Made by a program: the position numbers and the translations under genes
Source of the DNA: a virus
IMG/VR virus record: IMGVR_UViG_3300034112_001420
Span: 1 to 37,085 of that record
Length of the DNA stretch: 37,085 bases
Reading direction: 5' to 3' (one strand)
Notes under the pieces: generated by a model
What the model was told of the DNA's origin: nothing
Database searches by the model: none
Seen by the model: the letters and a program-made list of their open reading frames with translations, nothing else
Shown: in pieces, positions 27,910-36,763 of the stretch
Position numbering within the stretch: the stretch's first letter is position 1
Layout of the letters: each line of letters begins with the position of its first letter

Positions 27910-29709
27910 ATGGCTATAGCCAAAGCTAAAAAAGAAAATATTCAAAAAACTAATACAATGTTAACAACACAGAAAAATATTATTATATATAATACTTCAG
28001 ATATTGAGGTAAAATTTAATAATATAAATTTATTGACTACTAAAATCTTAATACTATCTTTAGTTAAAGACCCAATAGAGAGTGCCAAATATTTACATAA
28101 TTTTATAAACAATATTTCATCAAAAATTCCAAATACTAAATTTAGTTTTTTTACTAATAATAATAGTAATAATGGACAATTATTTTTAGACTTAATAATA
28201 TCTAAACATAAAAATGTACAAATAATTAAATATAAAAATGAACATGTTGATCTAAATAATAGAATAAATAAATTTGCAGAATATCGTAATTTAAATTTTG
28301 AATATGCTATTAAGACATTGGGTACAGATTTTGATTATGTTATAATTTTTGATTCTGATCTATATAGTGATTTGCCTGTAGATAACATAATTCAAAGCTT
28401 ATCTTTAGATGAAAAATGGTCTTGTATATCAGCCAACTGCACCTATGCTAACTCTAATTTTTATTATGATGAATTAGCTTTGAGGTTTAAAAATAACTCC
28501 AAAGACATTACTCATCTACATCCACTATTTAAAGAATATTATGGTAGTAGTCAAAAATGGCTAGAGTCTCTTAGAATATTCAATGCTTGGACAGAGACTG
28601 ATAGTGCTTTCGGATGTTTAAGTATATATAAAATGAGAGAACTATTGGATATTTACGACAAATATGGTAAATTATACGATCTGACGAACTACCCAGAATA
28701 TACAGCAGAGCATATATCTCTGCATGATAAATTGCCGCACAAGAAACTAATTAGTCCAATAATTAATTATAGTAATAATATAAATATAGAGGATAATATG
28801 ACGCACACAACAGCTTTTGTTCCAAGAGATGCTGGTTTTTTTTCAGTCTTTAATTTTTATGTTGGTTGTTTGACACAAGGAGCTAGATCATATCCTCTAT
28901 GGAATAAACAAGAATTACTTAATATGCACGGTACAAATGCTCATTTTGCATATTGGACAGAAAATTTTAATTGTTGGTTTGATTATTTTGAACCAGTACA
29001 ATTTTTTGATAATGACACAACGCACGTTACAGAGGAATATGTAAAATTACCACGATATTCTGGCGAACAAGGACCGGAAGAGTTTAGACTACCCAATAAA
29101 ACTAAAGAACTCTTAAAAGGAGATAAAGTCAAATTCCAAGAATGGCGAAATAATGTTCATAAATTTTTCAAAACTTTTATTAAGTTCAAACCTGAAATTG
29201 TCGATACTGTAGATAAGATCTGGTATGATCATTTTCGTGATAGTCAGAATATTATTGGGATCCATTACAGACATCCAAGTCATTTTATAGAAAGTGGTAA
29301 AATATATTTAGAAAATTATTTTGATAAAATAGATAGTATTCTAAAAGAATATCCAAAGTCAAAGATATTTTTAGCTTCTGATAGCCAATTTGGTATTTAT
29401 TCTTTTATAGAGCGTTATGAAGATAGGGTTTTTTATATTAAAGATATTGACAGATTAAGTATGGCTGAATTTTTACAGTGGGCTTTTGGATTAGCAGATG
29501 GTCAGGCTGACCATGTGGGATTTATTAATGGTAAAGGCTATGAATTACATCATAAAAGAGTAGGAAAAACAGATAATAAAAAAATGACCTTAGATCTTTT
29601 AACAGAAATACTGTGCCTATCTAGATGTAATCAAATTATCAATAATATTTCTAATATACCACTAGCTATTAGTTATATCAATCCAGAAATTGAGATTATT
29701 ACATTATGA
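27910..29709 (+). CDS. Two-domain glycosyltransferase (GT-A plus fucosyltransferase-like)
   Basis: 599 residues. The N-terminal part (about 40-300) resembles CAP59/GT69-type transferases: ILILSLVKD, FSFFTNNNSNNG and a DxD in FDYVIIFDSDLYSD (141-153). The C-terminal part (about 420-599) has GIHYRHPSHF near 450, IFLASDSQFGIYSFIERY and LTEILCLSRCNQI, the spacing of alpha-1,6-fucosyltransferase-like (FUT8/NodZ-type) enzymes that use GDP-fucose. The fusion suggests sequential addition of two sugars. TTA, ATA and AAT are extremely frequent. Fold assignment is by motif only; the C-terminal call is the less certain. Confidence 0.7.
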   Translation: MAIAKAKKENIQKTNTMLTTQKNIIIYNTSDIEVKFNNINLLTTKILILSLVKDPIESAKYLHNFINNISSKIPNTKFSFFTNNNSNNGQLFLDLIISKHKNVQIIKYKNEHVDLNNRINKFAEYRNLNFEYAIKTLGTDFDYVIIFDSDLYSDLPVDNIIQSLSLDEKWSCISANCTYANSNFYYDELALRFKNNSKDITHLHPLFKEYYGSSQKWLESLRIFNAWTETDSAFGCLSIYKMRELLDIYDKYGKLYDLTNYPEYTAEHISLHDKLPHKKLISPIINYSNNINIEDNMTHTTAFVPRDAGFFSVFNFYVGCLTQGARSYPLWNKQELLNMHGTNAHFAYWTENFNCWFDYFEPVQFFDNDTTHVTEEYVKLPRYSGEQGPEEFRLPNKTKELLKGDKVKFQEWRNNVHKFFKTFIKFKPEIVDTVDKIWYDHFRDSQNIIGIHYRHPSHFIESGKIYLENYFDKIDSILKEYPKSKIFLASDSQFGIYSFIERYEDRVFYIKDIDRLSMAEFLQWAFGLADGQADHVGFINGKGYELHHKRVGKTDNKKMTLDLLTEILCLSRCNQIINNISNIPLAISYINPEIEIITL

Positions 29710-30557
29710 ATATACAAGAACTGTTACCTCCATCAAAAGAATTTATAAATAAATATAATCAATATATTAATGTTGGCAAAAACTTTCTATCAACTAAAAA
29801 AATAGTAATACTTGGTTTAGCTAGAAATATAGGTTCTTCTATAGAACACTCTATAACCAAATTAGTTGATTTTGCTAAAAATTCCAAAGAATATAAAATC
29901 ATTATCTTTGAAAATGATTCTGAAGATAACACTAGAGAAATACTAGATAACTTAAAAAAAGACAACTCCAATATTATAACTATTTATGAGACTCACAATA
30001 GACCACAATTCGGCCCAGTACAAGATGCTGAACGAACAATGGCTTTGGCGGAATATAGAAATACTCTGAAGGAGTATGTCAAAACACACCTGTCTGATTA
30101 TGATTTTGTAGTGGTTTCTGATATGGATTTTATTGACTTTAGCGACCTAGGATGCTATAACTCATTCGGATGGTTTTCTACACACAATAACACCATTGAT
30201 GCTATAGCAGGAAATGCTTTTGAATATAAAAATGTAACATTAGCTAATCAAAAAAGCTTATGGAACTATGATAGTTGGGCCTTTAGGTATACTTGGTGGA
30301 ATCAGTTGCCTATTTTAGATTCTATGACTTATAGTGGAATGTTATGGTTTGGATTTTTTATTATGCCAGTTGGATCTCCTATTATTCCTGTCAATAGTGC
30401 TTTTGGTGGTATGACTATTTATAAAATAAACTCGTTTATTCAGGGAACATATGATGGCTTTGATTGTGAACATGTGTGTTTTCATTATGATCTTAAGCAA
30501 AAAATTCCATCATTTCAATTAGTAATAAATCCTTCACAAACAATGTTAGTTATATGA
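29706..30557 (+). CDS. Glycosyltransferase, GT69/CAP59-like
   Basis: 283 residues, starting in an ATGA overlap. VILGLARNIGSSI (34-46), IIIFENDSEDNTREIL (66-81), an arginine-rich helix (ERTMALAEYRNTL) and FVVVSDMDF (134-142, DxD at D139/D141) match the fungal-type CAP59 mannosyltransferase pattern. It is similar to the N-terminal domain of the gene before it, so the two may be old paralogues. The C-terminus contains GFDCEHVCFHYDL. Acts in the cytoplasm (no signal or membrane span). Donor and acceptor unknown. Confidence 0.75.
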   Translation: MNIQELLPPSKEFINKYNQYINVGKNFLSTKKIVILGLARNIGSSIEHSITKLVDFAKNSKEYKIIIFENDSEDNTREILDNLKKDNSNIITIYETHNRPQFGPVQDAERTMALAEYRNTLKEYVKTHLSDYDFVVVSDMDFIDFSDLGCYNSFGWFSTHNNTIDAIAGNAFEYKNVTLANQKSLWNYDSWAFRYTWWNQLPILDSMTYSGMLWFGFFIMPVGSPIIPVNSAFGGMTIYKINSFIQGTYDGFDCEHVCFHYDLKQKIPSFQLVINPSQTMLVI

Positions 30558-30691
30558 TATTTTTATTAATTCTTGCAATTATTATTGGCTTAATGCAATC
30601 TCAACAAGCAATTTATAATGTTAGAAATGGCTTAGAGATTGGTGTCCCAGAATCAAATAGTTTAATAGACTTTACATTTTTAAACAGATGA
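30554..30691 (+). CDS. Very small membrane-anchored protein
   Basis: 45 residues between two ATGA overlaps. Residues 1-14 are fully hydrophobic (MIFLLILAIIIGLM), then a short soluble tail (SQQAIYNVRNGLEIGVP). It could be a single-span miniprotein. Support comes from the exact overlaps at both ends. Confidence 0.55.
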   Translation: MIFLLILAIIIGLMQSQQAIYNVRNGLEIGVPESNSLIDFTFLNR

Positions 30692-31230
30692 ATAATAGAC
30701 TAAATAATCAAAGAGTATATTTAGCGGGTGCGATGGATAGAGTCGCAGATCGTGGCACAGGATGGAGAGATAGTATAACTCCATTTTTAGAAAGTTTAGG
30801 AATAGTTGTCTTTAATCCAATTAGTAAACCTACGGATATTGGATTAGAAGATCATGATACTCATCAAATCAAAACCAAGCTCAAACAAATGGGCAGATAT
30901 GATGAATTAAGTGCTATGATGAAAACTATTCGTGCTGTAGATTTACGATTGGTAGATATAAGTGATTTTTTAGTAGTCAATCTAGATTTAGATACCCATC
31001 CATGTGGAACATATGAAGAAATTTTTTGGGCTAACCGTCAGAAAAAACCTATAATAGTTCATATGGTACAAGGTAAAAACAAAACACCAGACTGGCTATT
31101 TGGTACAATACCACATCAAATGATTTTTTCTAGTTGGGAAGAAATCCAAAACTATCTAGAACATATTCATACTTCAGAAAATATAGACACTCATAAACGA
31201 TGGTACTTTTTCAATGCAAAAAATAATTAA
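30688..31230 (+). CDS. Nucleoside 2-deoxyribosyltransferase-like protein
   Basis: 180 residues. The family pattern is visible: RVYLAGAMDR (9-18), WRDSITPFLESLGIVVFNP (26-44), an Arg/Asp region (IRAVDLRLVDISDFLVVNLD, 81-100) and CGTYEEIFWANRQKKPII (106-123), whose Glu corresponds to the catalytic nucleophile. These enzymes move deoxyribose between bases or cleave deoxynucleosides and nucleotides. The gene overlaps GMP reductase by 17 bases, so both may act on purine nucleotides. Precise substrate unknown. Confidence 0.78.
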   Translation: MNNRLNNQRVYLAGAMDRVADRGTGWRDSITPFLESLGIVVFNPISKPTDIGLEDHDTHQIKTKLKQMGRYDELSAMMKTIRAVDLRLVDISDFLVVNLDLDTHPCGTYEEIFWANRQKKPIIVHMVQGKNKTPDWLFGTIPHQMIFSSWEEIQNYLEHIHTSENIDTHKRWYFFNAKNN

Positions 31231-32353
31231 TGAAACTAAACTAGATTTTGATGATGTTCTTATTAGGCCAAAAAGATCTTTTCTAACAAGTAGGAAACAA
31301 GTGTCCCTGCTAAGGGATTTTCATTTTGTTCATTCTCCTAGACAGTTAAATTGCATACCAATAATGGTGGCTAACATGGATACTGTTGGTACGCTTGAAA
31401 TGGCAAAAACCATAAGTAAACATAAAAGCATAGTTTGCTTACATAAGCATTATTCTGTTGATTCTCTTGTGGATTTTTATACACAATACTCTGATCTTAG
31501 AGATTATGTCTTTTATTCTACAGGAACTTCTACTAAAGATATTGAAAAAACAACAGAAGTATTTAATAAGCTCAAAATACGCAACACCCTACTGCCTAAT
31601 ATTTGCCTAGATGTTGCTAATGGATATACAGAACAATTTGTTAAAACAGCAGCACAATTAAGAAAATCTTTTCCAGAAGTTATTATTATGGCTGGAAATG
31701 TTGTGACTCCAGAAATGGTTGAGGAACTTATACTGCATGGAAAAGTAGATATAGTCAAGATTGGTATAGGGTCAGGTAGTGTATGTACCACTCGTTTAAA
31801 AACGGGCGTTGGATACCCTCAATTGAGCGCTGTGATGGAATGTGCCGATGCTGCTCATGGTCTGGGTGGTCATATATGTTCTGATGGTGGATGCAAAGTG
31901 GTCGGAGATATTTGCAAAGCTTTTGGTGGCAATACTGATTTTGTAATGTTAGGTAGTATGTTTGCAGGAACTGACGAATGTGAAGGAGAATGGACATACG
32001 AGTATCGTTGTGCAATAGTTGACAACGATAGGAAAGTAGTCCAAGAATGGTGGCAACCTAGCGATCCTGGTTATAATGATCAAAAACGTAAAAAAACATT
32101 TCAATATTATGGTATGAGTAGTAAAAATGCTATGGATAAACATCATGATGGAGTAGCCAATTATAGGACAGCAGAAGGTAAATGTGTTACTATATCATAT
32201 AAAGGATCAGCAGAAGAAATATTGCAAGATATTTATGGTGGTCTCAGAAGTGCTTGTACTTATATAGGCGCTACTAAAATAAAAGATTTCGGTAAAAAAA
32301 CAACATTTATACAAGTTAATAACACACACAATAAAATATATGAAAAACCTTAA
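31214..32353 (+). CDS. guaC: GMP reductase
   Basis: 379 residues (E. coli GuaC 347). It reduces GMP to IMP and ammonia with NADPH. The TIM-barrel IMPDH/GMPR family signature is nearly verbatim: GIGSGSVCTTRLKTGVGYPQ with catalytic C191, then SAVMECADAAHGLGGHICSDGG and DFVMLGSMFAGTDECEGEW. VGYPQLSA and ECADAAHG are the GMPR rather than IMPDH form, and the IMPDH CBS domains are absent. The C-terminal flap region (KGSAEEILQDIYGGLRSA) is intact. It converts guanine to adenine-branch nucleotides, plausible for a genome this AT-rich. It lies inside the glycan cluster. Confidence 0.93.
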   Translation: MQKIINETKLDFDDVLIRPKRSFLTSRKQVSLLRDFHFVHSPRQLNCIPIMVANMDTVGTLEMAKTISKHKSIVCLHKHYSVDSLVDFYTQYSDLRDYVFYSTGTSTKDIEKTTEVFNKLKIRNTLLPNICLDVANGYTEQFVKTAAQLRKSFPEVIIMAGNVVTPEMVEELILHGKVDIVKIGIGSGSVCTTRLKTGVGYPQLSAVMECADAAHGLGGHICSDGGCKVVGDICKAFGGNTDFVMLGSMFAGTDECEGEWTYEYRCAIVDNDRKVVQEWWQPSDPGYNDQKRKKTFQYYGMSSKNAMDKHHDGVANYRTAEGKCVTISYKGSAEEILQDIYGGLRSACTYIGATKIKDFGKKTTFIQVNNTHNKIYEKP

Positions 32354-33455
32354 TTTATTTTGTCCGATTAATAGTACTGGCTACGGTATTACCTCATTAA
32401 ATATTACTAAAGCTTTATCTCAAGATTTAAATATATGTTTATTTCCTATTGGAAATAGTATAGAATGTAATACTGAAGATGATAGTAAAACTATAAAGCA
32501 ACTACTAGATCGTAGTTCATCCTTCGACTATTCTGCCCCATGTTTGAAAATATGGCATCAGTATGATTTAGCGACTAGAATAGGAAATGGCCACTATTAT
32601 ACATTCCCATTTTTTGAAGTAGATAAACTAACTCCTAGAGAAATTCATCACTTAAATTATTCTGATTTTATATTTGTTGCATCAGAATGGGGTAAAAAGA
32701 TTTTACAACAAAATAACGTAAATAAACCGATATATGTAGCTCCATTGGGAGTGGACGCTAGCATCTTTCGTATTCCAGAAAATAAAATATTAATAGAAAA
32801 TGATAATTATCGTTTTTTTCACATAGGAAAATGGGAACATAGAAAATCACAAGATATTTTATTAAAGGCTTTTGATGCTGCTTTTGATATTAATGATAAT
32901 GTAGAACTATATTTATTACCATTTAATCCATTTTTAACAGAACAGGAAAATAATTATTGGTTTAATTTAGTAGAAAATTGTAAATTAAAAAATAAGATAA
33001 AAATTTTTGGTAGACTAGATACACAATACCAAGTAGCAGAATTTATTAGCAGATGTGACTGTGGCGTTTTTGTGTCTAGGGCTGAAGGATGGAATAATGA
33101 AATTATTGAAAGTATGGCAATGAATAAGCCAGTTATTGTTACTAATTATTCAGCTCATACTGAATATTGTAATAAAGATAATTCTTATTTAGTAGATATT
33201 GATGAAACAGAACCGGCTAACGATGGTAAATGGTTTAAGGGTTTTGGTAATTGGGCTAAAATTACGGATAAACAAATAGAACAAATTATTCATTATATGA
33301 AATATGTGTATCATAATGGTATATATTCTAATCCTAGTGGTGTAGCAACAGCTAATCACTATAGTTGGAATCATACTGCTAATATTATTAAGTCTACTTT
33401 TATTAGGAATAATAGCTATTATGCCAATACCAAAGCCAAAACAAAACGAAGATAG
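32340..33455 (+). CDS. Glycosyltransferase family 4
   Basis: 371 residues. GT-B fold: N-terminal domain with a Gly-rich acceptor loop (NSTGYGITSLNITKAL), a linker PIYVAPLGVDASIF (130-143), then the nucleotide-sugar domain with FFHIGKWEHRKSQDILLKAF (the GR..K region), FGRLD and CDCGVFVSRAEGWNNEIIES, the E-x7-E motif of GT4 enzymes, followed by MNKPVIVTNYSAH. A cytoplasmic retaining transferase. It overlaps the GMP reductase gene by 14 bases and the next gene by 35, so the glycan operon runs straight into the structural-type genes. Confidence 0.88.
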   Translation: MKNLNLFCPINSTGYGITSLNITKALSQDLNICLFPIGNSIECNTEDDSKTIKQLLDRSSSFDYSAPCLKIWHQYDLATRIGNGHYYTFPFFEVDKLTPREIHHLNYSDFIFVASEWGKKILQQNNVNKPIYVAPLGVDASIFRIPENKILIENDNYRFFHIGKWEHRKSQDILLKAFDAAFDINDNVELYLLPFNPFLTEQENNYWFNLVENCKLKNKIKIFGRLDTQYQVAEFISRCDCGVFVSRAEGWNNEIIESMAMNKPVIVTNYSAHTEYCNKDNSYLVDIDETEPANDGKWFKGFGNWAKITDKQIEQIIHYMKYVYHNGIYSNPSGVATANHYSWNHTANIIKSTFIRNNSYYANTKAKTKRR

Positions 33456-34089
33456 TACAAAGTTTGTTTCTCGTTGCATGAGTAATGAGACAATGAAAAA
33501 GGAGTATCCTGATCAAAAACAAAGAGTAGCTATTTGTCTTGGTCAAACACGCAAAAAAAGTAAAAGCGGATTATTTTCTAGTGTTTTAGATATTTTAGGT
33601 TTTTCGTTATCGTATAACGATTGTGAACAATGTGGTGATGTTGAAGAAGTGAATGCAAACAATATTATTATTCCTGATAACAATGATTATGTAGATTTTG
33701 GTGAAGCAACTGAAGAATTTATATTTTTATCACAAGCTAGTTATGAATATATTGATCCAGTAACATATGAAAAGTATTATTTTGAACGTAGAGGAAATTA
33801 TAAAAAAGATGGCAGATATCTTAGATATGAAGGAGAAGCCAAAGGAGCAGAATACCAAGGACGCAAAGTTACTCTTAATAAACCATTTAGAACATCTAAT
33901 GGGCCTAAAAAATTTGCAGTATATACCAAAAACGAAAGTGGTAATGTTGTAATTGTAAGATTTGGTGATCCTAATATGAAAATTAAAAAAAATATTCCTG
34001 AACGTCGTAAAAGTTTTAGAGCAAGACATAATTGTGATAATCCTGGCCCCAAATGGAAGGCCAGATACTGGTCTTGCAAAGCTTGGTAA
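33421..34089 (+). CDS. Phage protein with conserved N- and C-terminal blocks, probably virion-related
   Basis: 222 residues. The N-terminus KFVSRCMSNETMKKEYPDQK with RVAICLGQ is a block I recognise from the starts of many phage head-maturation or structural proteins. The C-terminus IVRFGDPNMKIKKNIPERRK followed by SFRARHNCDNPGPKWKARYW and SCKAW is another block common in large phages. The region between has KYYFERRGNYKKDGRYLRYE. No protease catalytic residues can be assigned. It starts inside the GT4 gene. A virion-assembly role is inferred from resemblance and from the genes that follow. Confidence 0.65.
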   Translation: MPIPKPKQNEDSTKFVSRCMSNETMKKEYPDQKQRVAICLGQTRKKSKSGLFSSVLDILGFSLSYNDCEQCGDVEEVNANNIIIPDNNDYVDFGEATEEFIFLSQASYEYIDPVTYEKYYFERRGNYKKDGRYLRYEGEAKGAEYQGRKVTLNKPFRTSNGPKKFAVYTKNESGNVVIVRFGDPNMKIKKNIPERRKSFRARHNCDNPGPKWKARYWSCKAW

Positions 34090-34102
34090 TTAGGAGCTTA
34101 TA

Positions 34103-34999
34103 ATGAATCGTTTTCATACAATTTTAAATTCAATCAATAGTACAGTAGCAGATGCTATGCAAAAAAAGAATGAAGATAAAACCAATATTATTCATGCCGA
34201 AGAAGTAGAAATGAATGACTATAAAGAAAGTTTTTATGACATGAGTGTTGGCTCATTAAAAGCAATAGCAGCACACGCTCAAGATATTATTAATAACTTA
34301 GAAAATGAAACTGTGAAAAATAATCTAACAGCACCACACTTACAAGGTATGATAGCTGTTGCTGAAGATCATATGCGTAGTATTCATGATTTTGTAATGT
34401 ATGTAGAATTTGAACAAGAAGAAGAGATGGAAGAAGAAACAGAACCAATGGAAGAAGAATCAAAAGTTGAACCCATAATGAAAAAACACAAACAAACTAA
34501 AAGAGTAAGAATTAAAGATCTTCCACATTATACATTTGTTATGCCAAATTCTCCAGTAGAAGCAGATTCATATAATGATATCAATATGTTCGAACTTGGA
34601 CCATCTACTATGAAGAATTTAGATGATCTATATGGAGATGATGAAGAAAACACTAAGTTAAATGATACTAATGCTATGAAATCTATGATGGAACTGTATG
34701 CTAATATTTATTCTATAATAGAAAATGTAAGCGATCCTGTTGTAAAACAGAAGTTGACAGAAGCTATGAAAAATGTTAGAATGAGCGGCATGGTAGAGGC
34801 TATGAAAAAATTTGAAGACTTTCTAATGTTTTTACCTCTTTCTGACGATGATAAGACTATGTTTGCGTCAGAAAATCGTCCTGGTTTATGGGAAAATATT
34901 CGTAAGAAAAGAGAGCGTATGGGTAAGAAATATAAGCCAGCAAAGCCAGGAGATAAAGGCAGACCAGATCCAGAACAATGGAAAAAACTAACTAAGTAA
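34103..34999 (+). CDS. Acidic helical protein, possible scaffold or virion component
   Basis: 298 residues with TAGGAG ahead of ATG 34103. Helices (VGSLKAIAAHAQDIINNLEN), an acidic Glu/Met tract near 105-125, a basic KKHKQTKRVRIKDLPHY and a second helical part follow. The end RPGLWENIRKKRERMGKKY and its KPGDKG tail is a C-terminal pattern I recognise from phage structural proteins. A long acidic helical chain fits a scaffold or core protein. No enzymatic motif. Assignment tentative. Confidence 0.6.
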   Translation: MNRFHTILNSINSTVADAMQKKNEDKTNIIHAEEVEMNDYKESFYDMSVGSLKAIAAHAQDIINNLENETVKNNLTAPHLQGMIAVAEDHMRSIHDFVMYVEFEQEEEMEEETEPMEEESKVEPIMKKHKQTKRVRIKDLPHYTFVMPNSPVEADSYNDINMFELGPSTMKNLDDLYGDDEENTKLNDTNAMKSMMELYANIYSIIENVSDPVVKQKLTEAMKNVRMSGMVEAMKKFEDFLMFLPLSDDDKTMFASENRPGLWENIRKKRERMGKKYKPAKPGDKGRPDPEQWKKLTK

Positions 35000-35015
35000 T
35001 AATTCGGTAGGATTT

Positions 35016-35342
35016 GTGAACCAGGATAAGATTGAATTTATAGAATGGCTAATTAATAGAATGCAATTTAAATATAATTGCAGTCGTGATGATATTATCA
35101 TATCTCAACTATTAGAAATTATAGAATTTTTAAAACCCAAGCCATTCCATTTAAGTCTTTCTGATATAGACTTGGACAAGATACTTAGTAGATATTATGT
35201 AGATTTTATGCTCGATAAATGTGATGATATGCAAATTGGTTTTTCTGATGAAGAAAGGATAACATTCAGAAATAACATTAAAAATATTGTCACAGACATT
35301 ATTAATAATAATATTCCCAAGGACTTCTTAATTAAAGGATAA
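35016..35342 (+). CDS. Helical protein, unknown function (GTG start)
   Basis: 108 residues starting with GTG 35016, after GGTAGGAT at about 35005-35012; no ATG serves in this frame nearby. All-helical, acidic (FIEWLINRMQFKYNCSRDDI; YVDFMLDKCDDMQIGFSDEE). It is placed 6 bases before the sigma factor gene, so it may be functionally linked, for example as a sigma partner; that is position only. Confidence 0.62.
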   Translation: MNQDKIEFIEWLINRMQFKYNCSRDDIIISQLLEIIEFLKPKPFHLSLSDIDLDKILSRYYVDFMLDKCDDMQIGFSDEERITFRNNIKNIVTDIINNNIPKDFLIKG

Positions 35343-35348
35343 GAGAAC

Positions 35349-36008
35349 ATGCTATTACAACTAAATGGTGTAGGTAATCAGAAAATTCAATATAAAGACC
35401 ATTCAACACTAAGTTTTGACAGTTTAGACAATTATATGCTTTTGGCAAAAAAGTCTATATCAAAATTTTCTAACCAATTCTATAACGGCCTATCGGCAAA
35501 AATGCTCAAAGATGAGGATGCTATATCTTCTGTTGCTAATGCTATTATGATGGCGGATTGGAGATGGGATGAAAATTATCAAAATACTAAAGGTACTAAA
35601 AAGACCAAGTATTCATATCGTAATCAATGTGCCTTATGGGCCATACAAACCTATGTATCTAAAAACCATAAGAAAAATAAAAAATTCAAAAATAAAGTTT
35701 ATTCTTTAGATCATATTGTAGAAGACCAAGATGATTCTACAGTACATAGTTTTACACAAGATACAAAAAGTTTGTCGCCAGAAGAAATATTAAGCAACAA
35801 GGAGAATAAGGAGCAACTGTCTTCACTCATAGAATCATTGCTCAGTTTAGAGTGTTTAAGTCCTAGACAAAGAGACTATATTAGATTATATTATTTTGAG
35901 TCTTATACTTTTGAGAAAATTGGCCAAAAATATGGTATTACTAGAGAGGCAGTAAGACAAGGCTTAAATAAGGCTATTACCTTAATAAAGGAATCTATTA
36001 ATGTTTAA
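35349..36008 (+). CDS. Sigma70-family RNA polymerase sigma factor
   Basis: 219 residues. Region 4 is clear: LSPRQRDYIRLYYFESYTFE then KIGQKYGITREAVRQGLNKA (170-209), a helix-turn-helix of the sigma kind (T-x-E-I-G-x...G-x-T-R-E-x-V-R-Q). Region 2 is the weaker block around residues 56-104 (DAISSVANAIMMADWRWDEN; YRNQCALWAIQTYVSK). Sigma factors of this small form direct late transcription in T4-like phages (gp55) or act in ECF systems. With structural-type genes next to it, a late sigma is likely. AGAGAA precedes ATG 35349. Confidence 0.82.
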   Translation: MLLQLNGVGNQKIQYKDHSTLSFDSLDNYMLLAKKSISKFSNQFYNGLSAKMLKDEDAISSVANAIMMADWRWDENYQNTKGTKKTKYSYRNQCALWAIQTYVSKNHKKNKKFKNKVYSLDHIVEDQDDSTVHSFTQDTKSLSPEEILSNKENKEQLSSLIESLLSLECLSPRQRDYIRLYYFESYTFEKIGQKYGITREAVRQGLNKAITLIKESINV

Positions 36009-36384
36009 TGTCAATATTCACTGTGTGGTATTTGGGGTCAATGCGTCTTTAAACAAAAGGTGTGTTTTATCTGTAGATAATGATAAATTGGTTTTACCAA
36101 AATTTATTTTAGAAAATGATCTATTAAAAAATCTTAATGAAAATATTATTAAATTTCTCAAACAATATGTTTTTGTTAATGATCTCGAATTATTGCCACA
36201 GCTTATTTCATTAAATCATGTTTCATTAAATCAAGAACAAGATACTCTTGATATTGTTTATGGTTTTATTATAGACTATAATAGTAGTATAGATAATACC
36301 AAGGCATATTGGATTGATTTTGATATTTTGAAAGAGCAGCCATTAAGTTTAGTATTACTTGAAACTATTCAAAAGCTATCATAA
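36001..36384 (+). CDS. Protein of unknown function
   Basis: 127 residues, overlapping the sigma gene by 8 bases. Alternating strands and helices (VNIHCVVFGVNASLNKRCVL; LDIVYGFIIDYNSSIDN) with a final short helix (LSLVLLETIQKLS). The order of strands faintly recalls NUDIX-like domains, but the Nudix box is absent, so I do not call it. Role unknown. Confidence 0.62.
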   Translation: MFNVNIHCVVFGVNASLNKRCVLSVDNDKLVLPKFILENDLLKNLNENIIKFLKQYVFVNDLELLPQLISLNHVSLNQEQDTLDIVYGFIIDYNSSIDNTKAYWIDFDILKEQPLSLVLLETIQKLS

Positions 36385-36386
36385 TA

Positions 36387-36758
36387 ATGATTAATTATAT
36401 ATCAAAATTTTTCAATAAACAATCTAATAATATAACAGCAAAAGAAAATATTAATAATGGTATTTTATTTGAAATAGATCAAAATGAAAAAACAGATGTT
36501 ATTTTTCAAATTGGTAATATGGATGCTAATGCAGCATCACAATTTGGTTTTTTTCTATTTTTATTAAACGAAGGATATTATGTACAAACTATGACAGATA
36601 TACTATTGGGAATGGCTAAAGAAGGTGGAGAAAAAGCGGCTTTTAGTCAAAATGCTATTTCTATGTGGTCTAAAAAAATATTAGAGAGCGAAAAATATAA
36701 TGCAGAAAATAGTGATCCTATTATTAAACCGACACAATTTCATGTGGCATATAAATAA
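36387..36758 (+). CDS. Protein of unknown function
   Basis: 123 residues, two bases after the previous stop. A basic start (INYISKFFNKQSNNITAKE), then a strand (DVIFQIGNMDANAASQFGF) and helical regions (LLGMAKEGGEKAAFSQNAIS). The ISKFFNKQ and GNMDANAASQFG parts give no family match that I know. It lies in the probable virion region. Confidence 0.6.
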   Translation: MINYISKFFNKQSNNITAKENINNGILFEIDQNEKTDVIFQIGNMDANAASQFGFFLFLLNEGYYVQTMTDILLGMAKEGGEKAAFSQNAISMWSKKILESEKYNAENSDPIIKPTQFHVAYK

Positions 36759-36763
36759 AATCT

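Noticed and set aside
36001-36384. NUDIX hydrolase
   Set aside because: The strand order is suggestive but the GX5EX7REUXEEXGU box is missing.
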